Of a stretch of 64,000 bases of DNA, positions 1-11,027 are shown piece after piece. This DNA is from Grifola frondosa (lineage: Eukaryota > Basidiomycota > Agaricomycetes > Polyporales > Grifolaceae). How positions within the stretch are numbered: position 1 is the first letter of the stretch; each line of letters begins with the position of its first letter. Below the pieces are notes generated by a model. It worked only from the letters and a program-made list of their open reading frames with translations. It did no database searches and was not told the origin of the DNA. The stretch covers positions 1,054,001-1,118,000 of the forward strand of contig LUGG01000006.1 in assembly GCA_001683735.1 (NCBI GenBank), given 5' to 3'. The position numbers and the translations under genes are program-made.

Positions 1-1594
1 GTTGAGGTGGCTTACCACCGTCATCATCTTTTCAGAAAGGTCGTCGAAGTACCCGGCAAATCGACGAATATCATTGACACGATTACCTCGACAATGAGGG
101 CAATCGCCATCGATCTGCGTCACTTCAAGTTCGAGTGGACACCCGATAAGTGGTGTGAAGATATCGGAGGTTCGGACATGCTCTATGAGGGGGGAAGCCC
201 AACATGGCAGAACATGGTCGCTCCAGCTGTAGAAGTGACAACTCGAGGGAGGATCAAAGGAACGCTTCGATTGTTTTTCCATCCAAAGGTCAAAGATAAT
301 ATCAATTTTCTTATCCATGACATATCCAACACCCTGGCATCTCCGGCGGTATCTCCACAACTGACAATACGGCTTAGCGGAGATATCTTCCATTTCTGGG
401 AGATATGTGCCAAGGCCTTCTCGAAGCGATCGTTGTGCAGCTTTAATGCCAATGTCTTGATAGTCGAGTCTACTCGCCAGCAGGTATGCATGTACGGGCT
501 GTTTGCTGACCAATTCCCGTAACTCCGTTTTCAGTAGCTTGACAGTCCTCTGCATCCCATACTTGTTCGCTGCAGAAAACAGCGTCCAGCTCTTGTCCAG
601 AGTATCAATGAATCGTACGTTGGTCAAGGTGTCACCAAGTAAGATATCATAGTAGGCGGAGAGCAGCGATGAGATGGTCGCGCTGTCCTCTGTCAACGTA
701 ATGAGAGGAGTGCTGTCGGGACAGTCCGCTGGTTTTCCACAGCGCGGATGGATCGACGGCTCCAGAGTAAGCTTATTCAGTTCATCCTGGAAAAAAGGGG
801 AGATCATGCGTAGAACTGTCGAGTGAACGTGGAAATGGACAAGGTCCGATGAGCAGAGTATTACATCCGCATCTGACCTATCGAAGGGAGGCGGAGCATT
901 TCTGGGCACGACCGACTGGGAGGTATCGCCGTCCGGAGTTATGTTATCTGCGCACGGTGAAGATGCCTTAAGGGAATGTACAAACGAAAATCCCTCCACA
1001 GCGCCGCCTTTTTTGCAGTACTCCAACAGTCGGTGGTATGCTCCGGCCGTTATCTTGTCCAACTCCGGGAAGTCAGAGTCGACTATATACACCTTTTGTT
1101 GGAGAACCTCCTTTGCGGCCAGCTTCGCTACGTCCTCCAGCTCTAACATGCATGCAATAGCATACACACGCAGTGGAGCATCTTTGACAAGTAACGCAAG
1201 ACGACTCGTTAGGACGTCTGTCGCTTTCTCTATGTCATACTTGAGCGACGCCGCAAGAGCATCCTCAAATTCTCTAGCAAAATCGGAGCCGAGTCTCTGA
1301 TTGGATAGAGGAGTAGAAGGATATGGTATAGCACGGCACTCTTTTCCGCAACATCGACTGCGGGGATGTCGCATGTCATGGGGGGTTTATTTTGAAAATC
1401 ATGCGGCGACGCGGGTGGCTGCGGCAAGGTAAACATGGTCCGGAAGAAAGGAGAGGCCAAGGTCAGAATGATCTTGTGTACTCGAAACTCGACACCGTCG
1501 GAGGAGACGAGGGTTACATCCGCATCTGAATAAGTGAACGGGTGCTCCTTCGTCTCGGGATTCCATGCTAGAGATGATGTGATGTTGCTGCCAT
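1..1594 (-). pseudogene. Double BTB/POZ protein, copy A (frameshifted, runs off the window)
   Basis: Two BTB/POZ domains lie in series. The first is readable from about 1570 to 1440, where the frame gives KEHPFTYSDADV and EFRVHKIILTLASPFF. The second begins near 900 with DADVILCSSDLVHFHVHS. BTB domains mediate protein dimerisation and often act as Cullin-3 adaptors; this protein's role is unknown. Against copy C, copy A lacks one base just after the expected ATG (near 1580) and one base near 1268, which puts a stop after 76 codons of the middle frame. From 1265 to the left edge the frame is open and ends in a cysteine-rich tail (CPHCRGN). A GTAAGC at bases 1-9 (minus strand) looks like a splice donor, so a final exon probably lies outside the window. 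Several small indels suggest a decaying gene, although sequence error is possible for single bases. Confidence 0.7.
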
Positions 1595-2039
1595 AGCGCT
1601 GGAAAAGCGAACGTCAGCAGTGCTGGTGTTATTTGCAGAAGCATCGAAATGATACCTCGACTTTGATCAGAAAGTATTCCTCGTGAATGCGGCTCTGCTG
1701 CACCCCAGGTGGTTTGAGAGAGGGTAAATGGAACCTGAGAGGTTTTGCTGCGGCCTCGTGTACGGCTGTATCCTCGCACTCCCATGGGGTTTCCACGCAC
1801 CCACGCCGACGGGCCGTGTCAGCGTCAGCGTCAGTCTTCCACGGCGTGGATGGCATGCATGTGGTATTTAAGTATCCACTTGGCTGGGAAAAAGAAGCGT
1901 CGCACCTACCGGCACTCTGAAGAAAGCAATCATAACGAGAGAACTAGAGATTTTCTGAACGCCGTCTTAGATCCGGGCAAAAATATTGCATAGTAACAGT
2001 TACCACAATGAGATCCATTTGACGGAAGGGTAATGAGTC

Positions 2040-2388
2040 TCATTCAGGCTTCATTCCCATAATAGATTCTCCTACGAACATGTGAGCTAACATAAGCTGC
2101 AGCGCGAGAGATAACCCACCTCATGAATCTGCTCATGGAAAACCTGGTTAAAGTATTCGGCAAGTCGGCGAACATCACCGAAGAAGCTGTTGTCTCGACA
2201 ATGAGGACATTCGCAAGACTGCAGATAGACTTCCGGTAGAGTACTTGGACATTCCACTGGCGTCGATATATCAAGCCTGACTTGCTCTAAGAGAGCAACA
2301 TGCCAACACGGTAAAGCATAATTATTGGACTCGTAAGAGAGACAACCTATAGGAGGATCAAAGGAATGCCGCTTTGAGGATTCCATCC
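2040..2388 (-). pseudogene. Truncated BTB-family C-terminal relic (copy B)
   Basis: The reading frame gives WMESSKRHSFDPP, ALPCWHVALLEQVRLDIS and SCECPHCRDN, nearly identical to the last 100 residues of copy D (4680-4970). Homology stops abruptly at the sequence TTCCATCCA near 2388, so both BTB domains are missing. The end of the fragment keeps the GTGGGT donor and the last small exon, which ends in GMKPE and a stop at 2040. It is the partial far end of a tandem duplication, not an independent gene. Confidence 0.75.
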
Positions 2389-2681
2389 ACGTATAAGCTG
2401 CCCCTTTGATTCGCCCGCGACTTTCTATAAAAATCTGTACCAGCTGAGCCTTGTTGTAATGCGGCCTTGTGCGTGGACTACATCTATTGTTGCGTCGTTG
2501 TTGCAATCTGAGCATTTATAAATGTGTCAGACATGTTCTCCTTCACGTTAGATCCGATATTGACTGCTGTAATAAGGTATGGAATGGAGGCATGACTGAC
2601 ACTGTCTGCGCTTCAATCCCACCTCAGTTCCACCTGCTGGTTTGTGAGTAATAAGAGGGTCAAGCAGGTCGATGCAACTCA

Positions 2682-4240
2682 CCTCCAATATCTCCTTTTA
2701 AAAAAACGATTGAACTGCTTTCCGAACCGACGAATTTCATCCGCACAGCCATTTCGACAGTAGGAGCAATCACCGCTGATCTGCGCCACTTCAAGTTTGA
2801 GTGGACACACAAGAGGTGTTTTCAAAATATCGGAGGATCGGACATGCTCCATGAGGGGGGAAACCCAACACGGATAACATATTCATCATCTTGATATGAA
2901 TGGCACTGTGTGGGAGGGTCGAAGGAATGCATCACTTCTGTTCCCAACCAAGCAATATTCGTAGATAAAAGATGTGCGACTTTCTGGCATCGCCGACGGT
3001 ATACCCATAGATGATAATACCGTTTGGCGGGAATATCTTCCATCTCTGGGACATACAAGCTAAGACCTCCCCGAAGCGATTGTCGGGCCGCCTTGATGCC
3101 AATGCCTAGATAGTTGAGTCTACTCGCCAGCAGGAATACGGATAAAGGCCTTTTCGTGGTAAATGCCAGTAGATCTGTCCTCAGCAGCTTGATAGCCCTC
3201 TGCATTCCATATTTCTTCGCTGCAGAAAAGAGCGTCCAGCTCTTATCCAGAGTTTGAATGATTCGTGCACTGATCAGGGTATCACCAAGCAAGATATCGT
3301 AGTAGGCAGAGAGCAGCGATGAAATGGTCGCACTGTCCTCCGTTAATGAAATGAGATGAGTGCTTTTGGGATGATCCACAGATTCACTACCCTCGGCAGG
3401 AATCGACGGTTCCAGAGAAAGCTTCTCCAGCTCATCCGGGAAGAATGGGGAGATTATGCGTAGAACTGTTGAATGGACATGGAAATGGACAAGATCTGAC
3501 GAGCAGAGCACGACATCGGCATCTGATCTATCGAAGGGGTGCGGAGCATTTCTGGGCAAGACCGACTGGGAGATATCGATTCGGAGCTACGCAAGGTGAG
3601 GACGCCTTAAGAGGATGTACAAACGAAAATCCCTCGACAGCGCCGCCTTTTTTGCAGTACTCCAAGAGTCGGTGGTATGCTCCGGCCGTGATCTTATCCA
3701 ACTCCGGGAAGTCAGAGTCGCCTAGATACATCTTTTGTTGGAAAACGTCCTTTACGGCCAGCTTTGCTACGTCCTCCAGCTCGAACATGCACGCAATAGC
3801 ATACACACGCAATGGAGCATCTTTGACAAGCAATGCAAGGCGGCTCGATAGGACGTCTGTCGCTTTCTCTATGTCATACTTAAGCGACGCCGCAAGAGCA
3901 TCCCGCAAATTCTCCAGCGAAATCGGAGCCAAGTCTCTGATTGGATAAAGAAGTAGAAGAAGATGGTAGATCACGGCACTCCTTTCCGCAACATCGACCA
4001 CGGGGATGTCGCGGGAAGCGCATGCAATGGCGGGTTTATCTGGAGAATCGTGCGCTGACACGGGTGGTTGCGGCAAGGTAAACATGGTGGAAGAAAGAGG
4101 AGGCCAAGGCCAGGATGACCTTGTGTACTCGAAACTCGACACCATCGTAGGAGATGAGGAACGTCCGCGTCTGGGTAAGTGAACGGGTGCTCCTTCGTCT
4201 CGGGATTCCATGCTAGAGATGACGGAGACATTGCTGCCAT
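2682..4240 (-). pseudogene. Double BTB/POZ protein, copy C (several frameshifts)
   Basis: This is a paralogue of copy A. The likely start is MAAMSPSSLAWNPETKEH at 4240. Compared with copy A there is a 2-base deletion inside the first BTB (near 4155), a second 2-base deletion near 4085, a length change between the domains near 3590 that brings a stop into frame, and a 1-base deletion near 2880 that ends the frame at 2822. The second BTB (3559-3200, DADVVLCSSDLVHFHVHS) and the region after it are still readable. Four separate lesions, two of them not single-base, make this a convincing pseudogene. A shorter single-BTB protein starting at 3559 could still be made, but I see no evidence for it. 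Confidence 0.75.
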
Positions 4241-4664
4241 AGGGCTGAAAAAGCGAACGTCAGCAGTGCCGGTGTTATTTGCAGAAGCATCGAAATGTGA
4301 CCTCGATTTTAACTCTACTGTGCTCCAGGTGGTTTGAGAGAGGGTGAGTGGAATCTGGGAGCCTGGGAGGTCTTGCCGCAGCCTCGTGTAGGGATGCATC
4401 CTCGCACTGCCCATGAGGCCTCCACGCACCCACGCCGAAGGTTCGTGTCGGCGTCAACGTCAGCGTCAGTCCTCCACGGAGTGGATGGTATGCATGTAGC
4501 ACTTACGTACGCACTTAGTTGCGAAAGATAGTAAGCGCCACCATGCCGTCTTACATCTGTGCAAAAATATTGCATAGCAATTACAACGAGATACATTTGA
4601 TGGAAGGGTAATGTGTGTTGTTCAGGCTTCAGTCCCATAATAGATTCTCCTACGATCATGTGAG

Positions 4665-6270
4665 CTAAGTTGACCTGCAGCGCAAGAGATAGCTCACCTC
4701 GTAAACCTTTTCATGAAAGACCTGGTCAAAGTATTCGGCAAACCGACGGACATCATCGGAACTATTGTCTCGACAGTGAAAGCATTCGCAAGACTGCAGA
4801 TAGGCTTCCGGTAGAGTGCTTGGACATCCCACTGGCGCCGATATATCAAGCCTGACTTGCTCTAAGAGAGCAACATGCCAACACGGCAGAGCATAATTAC
4901 TGGAGTCGTAAGAGAGACAGCCTCTAGGAGGATCAAAGGAATGCCGCTTTGAGGATTCCATCCAACTGAACTCCTCTGACATATCGCAAGCAATCTCCCA
5001 GCATCGGCGACGGTATTTGATGAGGTTATAATAGCTCCGCGCGGTAATGTCTTCCATCCCAATGAAATAGAATAGATGCTCTTGGAGCGATTGTCGTGCG
5101 GCATCAATAGCGATTTGCTGAATTTTGTATCGACTTGCAATGAGATAGACTTGCAGTGGTTTGCTCGCAGAGAGCTCTGCCAACTCTTTCTTCAAAGTCT
5201 GCGTCGCCTTCGTCATTCCATATTTCTCCGCGGCAACGAATTGTATCCAGCCGATGTCCATATCAATGATGGGCGTAGCTTCATCATCAGGCGTATTAAG
5301 CAGCCATTCATAGTAGACACCCTAGAGATGAAATCGTCAGACTATCCTCCGCGAGGGTGATGACAGGAAGACTACGAAGAGCAGTCGTCGATTCTTTGCA
5401 GCAGTCGGGCAGCTCTTGAGACGACTCGGTCAGCTTATCTCGAAGATACGGAGACGCCATCCGTAGTATTGCTGAATGAACTCGGAAGTGAACTAGATCC
5501 GACGAGCAGAGTACGATATCGGCGTCCTCCCTATCGAAAGGATGGGGAGCATTTGTGATTGACCGGGAGGTATCCCCATTTTGAGCCGCGCTATCAATGC
5601 CCGGTGAAGACTGCGCAGGAGGATGCACGAAGGACAAGACTTCTTCGGCGAGGCCATTCGATCCACAGTATCGCAAGAGTCGATAATACACACCCGCCGT
5701 GATCGTGTCCAACTCGGGGATGACAGCAGTAGTTGTATACGCCTTCTGTCGGAGAACTTCTTTCGCAGCTAGCTGCGCGACATCGTCGAGGTCGAAGGTA
5801 CAGGCCATAACATATATGCGCAATGGATTATCTGTCGCGAGCGAGGCAAGTCTAGCCGTCAAGAAGTCTGTTGCGTCCTCCATCTCGTACTTGAGAGCCG
5901 CCACAAGAGCACAAAAACATCGCCCGGTTCTACCAGAACCGGGTCTTTGATTGGGTAAATAATCCGTAGAAGGTGGTAGAGTACAGAGCTCTTCTCTGCA
6001 ACGTTGATTATGGGTATTGGCGGCGTGAGTCTAGGATCGATAGAGCTGTCTGGGGGGTGATCGCTTGGAGGTGGTTGTGGTAGGGAGAACATGGACCGGA
6101 AGAACAAGAAGCCAAGTTAGGATGAACTTGTGCACACGAAACTCGATGTCATCCGCAGCCATTAGAATCACATCAGCATCTTGGTAGATGAACGGATGCT
6201 CCTTCGTTTCAACATCCCACGCGAGAGACGGCTCCGATTTCCCTGTCATATCACTGTTGCTTAAAGGCAT
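4665..6270 (-). pseudogene. Double BTB/POZ protein, copy D (frameshifted)
   Basis: A start at 6270 leads into the first BTB (KEHPFIYQDADVILMAADD, then FRVHKFILT). The frame then slips near 6110, again near 5905 and again near 5325, as judged by conserved blocks changing frame: FFRSMFSLPQPPP, then YEMEDATDFLTARLASL, then the second BTB DADIVLCSSDLVHFRVHS, then WIQFVAAEKYGMTKATQ. The C-terminal half (5261-4697) is one open frame ending before a GTGAGC donor. It has the same modules and order as copies A and C but is more diverged from them. It is best read as an old, disabled member of the array. Confidence 0.7.
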
Positions 6271-6629
6271 AAGCCAGGCAGGAGGATAAGTGTTTCATAA
6301 ATGGCACCTACGTTTTCAGTACTAATCTTCGTGAACTTGATGAATGGTGCAGGAATAAATGTGTGCAACATCACTGTGTGGAATGAGTCAGAATGTAAGG
6401 ATGTAACATGACAACACCATACAGAACGCCGATCAGCGGTCTTTCCGCCATCAGTCTAGCCTGAGCGTACACATCGGCTAGATCATGTCTGATAACTTGG
6501 GGCTTGAAATCTTATGAGAGCACAAATGAAGGCAATATAGGAATCCAGTGGTACAGAGAATAGAGATACTGCAATAACTGTCTCAGCTTAGACTTTGGAT
6601 CACCTGATCGCGTTACAGACGCGATGCGC
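6271..6629. other. Intergenic, no gene seen
   Basis: Upstream DNA of BTB copy D up to the transposon target site. No open frame of note and no similarity to the outer end of the right kinase arm at 17847 onward. Confidence 0.6.
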
Positions 6630-6638
6630 GTAAATATG
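6630..6638. other. Target-site duplication, left copy (pair at 7546-7554)
   Basis: GTAAATATG occurs immediately outside each terminus of the element. The left base before it is C and the right base after it is G, so the duplication is exactly nine bases. Confidence 0.85.
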
Positions 6639-6965
6639 CAGGCTCCTGCCCATCCGTCGTAGGCCGGTAGAGGTAATTGCTAGTAGCGCTTATTATGATT
6701 ATGTAACCACAGCCTATACGATCACATGACATACTCTTCCAACTTTTGACCTCTACCTCTCTACGACGGCTGGCACAAAACATTTGTAAACAACGGGCTC
6801 CGGCTGGCTACCTCCCCCTTTTGGTAAGAAACTCGCGGAGATCAACATCTCTTTATTCAGTTGTGGCGAGAGCTATCTTCGACTTGCTGCTCTATGTAAC
6901 TAGATAGAAGTCAATCTAAAAATCTGTTTTGAGTGCCATAGTGCAAATACAAATTTACTATGCCA
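6639..6965 (+). repeat. Left terminal inverted repeat of the transposon
   Basis: 327 bp, begins CAGGCTCCTGCC and ends TTTACTATGCCA. It contains its own pair of inverted motifs: CCGTCGTAGGCCGGTAGAGG near 6654 and the reverse complement of a close variant near 6750-6771. Confidence 0.9.
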
Positions 6966-7218
6966 AAAGTGACTGGTCATGAAGAGTGCTGCAATGGTAA
7001 TCCTCCCTCTTTCTGTACTTCTAGCACTATCTGTTTGTCTTCTTTGGATTCATGGACTTGTAAATTTCTCTATGCACTGATTTTGATATCTTTGGGTTGG
7101 TCTGCTACCATTGTTCTGGATTCCCAACCTCCAAACTGGCAGAACCTCCAAGGAGGCATGCACTGTGGTAGTTGTAACCTTCTCATGACTTCAGTTTCTC
7201 ATTATTTCTAATCAATGT

Positions 7219-7545
7219 TGGCATAGTAAATTTGTATTTGCACTATGACACTCAAAACAGATTTTTAGATTGACTTCTATCTAGTTACATAGAGCAGCAA
7301 GTCGAAGATAGCTCTCGCCACAACTGAATAAAGAGATGTTGATCTCCGCGAGTTTCTTACCAAAAGGGGGAGGTAGCCAGCCGGAGCCCGTTGTTTACAA
7401 ATGTTTTGTGCCAGCCGTCGTAGAGAGGTAGAGGTCAAAAGTTGGAAGAGTATGTCATGTGATCGTATAGGCTGTGGTTACATAATCATAATAAGCGCTA
7501 CTAGCAATTACCTCTACCGGCCTACGACGGATGGGCAGGAGCCTG
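7219..7545 (-). repeat. Right terminal inverted repeat of the transposon
   Basis: Reverse complement of 6639-6965 with a single mismatch. It ends GGCAGGAGCCTG directly before the second copy of GTAAATATG. Confidence 0.9.
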
Positions 7546-7548
7546 GTA

Positions 7549-10500
7549 AATATGGGAACTCTCCGTCGATCTTATCTGGTTTGATTTACTTCTAGCAGTG
7601 CATTTTTGAGTTGGTGCCGACTGCGTTACCTGTGGTTGACCTTCTAGGCGCAAGGAATTTACACTAGTAGAGCGTTTCATGCCAGCTCGAGGAACTTATT
7701 CTCAAACCCTTGGCCGAGAGTGATTTGGACTCTACTTATAGATGGATACCTCTATATTGTTCCAGAACAGATGTGAGTACTGTTAGGGTATGTGATTCTA
7801 GCAAGGTGTACTAATGATACAAGCGTGATCCTAAGTAAATACAGATAACAGTACGTGAGATCCGCAACTCCGCAAAGCAAAGGTATAAAGATAGATGCGA
7901 AAGTCTGCAGTGATCAGCAATGTAGAGGCGGTCCCGATAGTGGCGACGTCTTCTGACGTTTGTTGGAGGATGTCGAACCATCTGCGAGTACATCTGATGA
8001 TCGCTTCTTACCCTTGCCGCCCCACCTGAGTGCGCTCGCCTGGCCAATGGCGGTATTGTTTTTTTGAGTATATTTGGTGGTGATGTCATCTTCTTTCCCC
8101 GTGGGGCTATAGTCTGGCGGCAGCTGATCCTCCGACGATTTGTCGTCAGGTGGCCACGATTCACCAAGGAGAGATCCTCGAAGAAACTCGTACATGGCGT
8201 GATGCGTGCTGAGATATGCAGCTTTCTCCCTATCCTCTTCGACGAAGCCTGCTGGTCGACCATGCCCGAGAGTGCGGACGAAGTTCACTAGACGAGCCTG
8301 TTCCTCCTTACTGATCTCGTCGTCCTGGTCGTCATTCTCGATTGCATTGCCAGAGGAAGATGCCGGGGAAGGATCAGAGGAGGATCTGGACGTGGAAGGG
8401 GAGGAGTGTGGCGGTGGCGGTGGTGGCGGTTTCCTGTCATGCTTCACGACGTGATAATATGCAGCAAACCATGACAAAAGTTCACGAATGAGGCCATTGA
8501 GGGGATGATCCTGCGGAGGATCTTGCTCTGGATCTCCGAATTCAACGGGCACATGGCCAGTTTCCATAGTGACCTGCTTGAATCGTCCACACTTGTACTC
8601 GCCCTTAGCGTAGGTGTAGTTGTCAAAGAAAGTATTCATGAAATCGCCAACATCTGCAGTGTCGTGACGTAGATACCGGATTGCGTGGTAGAGGAGGACA
8701 TGAAAAAATGACTCGAGTTCGTCCTCAATGGAAGGTGGTCGAAATCTGTCGTTGAGAATGTGGACCGACATGAACTGCCATGTTCCCTATCGAGAACGAT
8801 CTCATTATATCGAAGCAGAAAGAGTAGACAGAGATACTCACCGTACGGTCACCATGCCGTGATTCCTCAGCCGTACCGGGAGCAACAACGGGCTTAGAAA
8901 GCTCCCAGTCATTGAGAAGTCCACGCAAAACAACCTTGGTGATCTTTCCCTTTGCATCCTTCTTAACGATCGGGTAAATGAGCAGATTACCTGCACTGAC
9001 GTCCCTATGCAGAATTCCAGCCTTGACGACCGCATCCTGGTGAGCTGTAGAATAGACGTGAGCAAAGGTGCGGTCATTATCACTATACAACTGACCGACG
9101 ATGCCGTCTGAGATGTGGCGTACTAAGTGATACGAGGTTTTGAACTCCTTGAGCGACTTTCCGACCTCCTTTTCGACGAGCCGGTAGTGAACGAGCCTCT
9201 TTGGAGGGTATCGTTCCTTCTCATAGCCAGAGGTCTGGGGGCTCGCGTTGCGAAAGCTCTCTGGAAGAGCCATCCAACGGTCTTGAGTCTCTGTACACTG
9301 ATCGCGAACATCGCCATGGCAAACCAACGTCGGAACGTTCCTCACCCCTGCGCGGTTGAGCTTCTCCAGTATATCGCCCTCCCGCACAACGTCTGAAAAA
9401 TTGTATCGCCACTGGTCCTTCAGATGGACGAAGACACGATCCTCGATGTCGAAGGCCACGTAGCTCCGAGTACCGCGACCAGCCAAGCCCGGTGCAGTGA
9501 ACTGCGGTTTGGCTACTAGAAAGTAGCGCTTACCTTTCGTCTCGTCTTCCACCTCCAGCTTGTAACGCGGCCATCCCGTTTCGAGAGACGCATAGAAGAG
9601 TTCCGGATATAGTCAAATGGCGCATCGTGGTTTGAATCACCCGCCAGCGCTACCTTGTCCATGAGCCGGTATTCCTTCGTCCCAGGCCTGACAAGAACAG
9701 CAGAGGGATCATGTCCTTGCGCCTCCAGCGTCGAATGCGAGAATCGCCAGAAGAACTCGCCAAGGATCTCGGGGTGTATGGCGTAGTCGAACTTCTTCGT
9801 AACACATGCCCCAGCACGGTCCCACCGCAGAATACGCGCACATCTGCCAAGTACGAAGACCGAATAGAGATGAGTCCGCTGCTGTCGCTGCATCGTCATC
9901 TCGGCGTAGGCGATCAACTGTCCTCGATTCTTTCGACGCGTCTCAGCTTTAGCTTCGAAACACGCTAAATTATCGTCATCGAACGGATCGTCGTCGTATT
10001 CATCCTTCTTGAACTCGATCCACATCCGCTGGTGCGACCATTGCGGCCTGCCGCCTTTCGGCGCCTGATTCCACCAGTAGATCCCGACGTCCACCTTGTT
10101 TCTAGACGGATCGTCCAAATCGCTTTTAGCGTCCACTCGAACGAGAGTGTGCCATGAGAATATCTTCTTCGCTTTATTGACTATCGTGATCTGAATAGGT
10201 ACTCAGAAACAGTTCAAGAAAAACAGACGGGTATAGAACACTTACGAACGCCTTGGATAGTTCGAGTTCGCTCAGCGCTTTCTTCTTTCCAGAGCCGTAG
10301 AGAAGGAGATCAAACAGGCCGGCGAATGATGGCATTTTCGGCTGTTTCACTGACAATTCGAAGGGAAGTAACGAGCTCAACGTGTTTGAATCCAAGTCCA
10401 ACAAGGCCCATTTGCCGTTCATGTCGAGTACAAGTTGTTTGCGTTGTTCTCCAACCTTTGGTTTTTGACAGGAGCTGTGCGGTCGAGTTCCGGCACAAGA

Positions 10501-11027
10501 TCGTCTAAGCGGCGTGCTTCCCCTACCAAGCAGAAGTTGAGATGAGGACGCCATGCCAGAAAAAGATGGGGGTTCGGGAGGCTCACCTGTAACAATGGCA
10601 CTATTTTATTTTCCGCAACAGTAGTCGCGGCGAGGACGAAGGCTAGGAGCTTCTGTCTCAGTCGTGGCATGCTCGCCTCGTGGCCCTTCTTGAGCCTAGT
10701 ACTGTGAAATGGAGATCATTACACGTGAACATAGCCGTCCACTTATGCAGTTTCATACCTTCGTGTTCCGTTGGCGGTCGCTACAAAACTGTACAGCCGG
10801 ACTTGGACAAATGGACACACTGCTCTGAACCTTTATCAGTAAGTACTTTTTTCAACCATGAAGGCGTGTTCGCGGCGTGTCACGATCACGTGATGTACAT
10901 GTGTCCGCCGTGACGTCTGATCTATGGGCCTACTAGCAATCGTCGGAATTTCTGTGTTCTGATCTTGCGAGGTGATTGCATCAAGGATAATTGGTGCTTG
11001 CTGAGAACATCGTCGGTTATCCTATAG
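7549..11027 (+). repeat. Left arm of the FunK1 inverted duplication
   Basis: About 3.48 kb that matches the reverse complement of 14361-17846. Identity is high through coding and non-coding parts. The outer end is at AATATGGGAACTCTCCG beside the transposon. The inner end is at ATCCTATAG near 11027, which cuts into the WD40 gene. Bases 7555-7913 hold no gene; they are the kinase 3' flank, shared by both arms. Confidence 0.85.
7914..10670 (-). CDS. FunK1-type fungal protein kinase, left copy (one frameshift)
   Basis: The family is a fungus-specific, lineage-expanded kinase group of unknown substrate. Motifs in order: an N-terminal region (DMNGKWALLDLDS); the domain after a GTAAGT intron with VDVGIYWWNQAP and WIEFKKDEYDDDPFDDD; LYSVFVLGRCARILRWDR; the catalytic loop [12 protein letters not shown] near 9000; LNDWELSKP in place of DFG; and after the last intron GTWQFMSVHILN. 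The C-terminus is Ser/Pro-rich with a basic GKGKKRSS segment. The start MPRLRQKLLAF at 10670 is shared by both arms, but splicing of the first exons is unclear. Near 9603 the right copy reads GGG and this copy reads GG, which shifts the frame between the N-terminal domain and the kinase core. It is otherwise intact. The indel is a homopolymer difference and could be a sequence error. Confidence 0.8.

Larger units (their letters stand above)
1..4975. repeat. Direct tandem duplication, about 2.6-kb offset (1-2388 and 2682-4975)
   Basis: Segment 1-2388 (copy A, its upstream DNA and relic B) matches segment 2682-4975 (copy C, its upstream DNA and the 3' part of copy D) in order and orientation. 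Non-coding stretches match too: TTTGAGAGAGGGT near 1710 and 4330, AAAAATATTGCATAG near 1980 and 4562, and CCATAATAGATTCTCCTACGA near 2056 and 4635. The duplicated segment therefore ran from the tail of one gene through a whole neighbouring gene. Confidence 0.8.
6639..7545. mobile_element. Non-autonomous DNA transposon with long terminal inverted repeats (Mutator-like)
   Basis: The element is 907 bp: a left arm (6639-6965), a 253-bp unique centre (6966-7218) and a right arm (7219-7545) that is the reverse complement of the left. I compared the arms base by base and found one difference in 327 (GAGTGCC against GAGTGTC). The termini read CAGGCTCCTGCC inward. A 9-base sequence, GTAAATATG, lies directly outside both ends (6630-6638 and 7546-7554), which is a target-site duplication. 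A 9-base duplication with TIRs of several hundred bases is typical of the Mutator (MULE) superfamily. The centre encodes no transposase, so an autonomous copy elsewhere would be needed for movement. The superfamily assignment is inference from TSD length and TIR size. Confidence 0.85.

Noticed and set aside
7..522. 171-codon plus-strand frame at the left edge
   Set aside because: It is antisense to the conserved C-terminal part of BTB copy A, whose minus-strand frame matches its paralogues.
6960..7211. Frame of 83 codons inside the transposon centre
   Set aside because: It begins in the left inverted repeat, has no transposase motif, and the centre is only 253 bp. Treated as chance.
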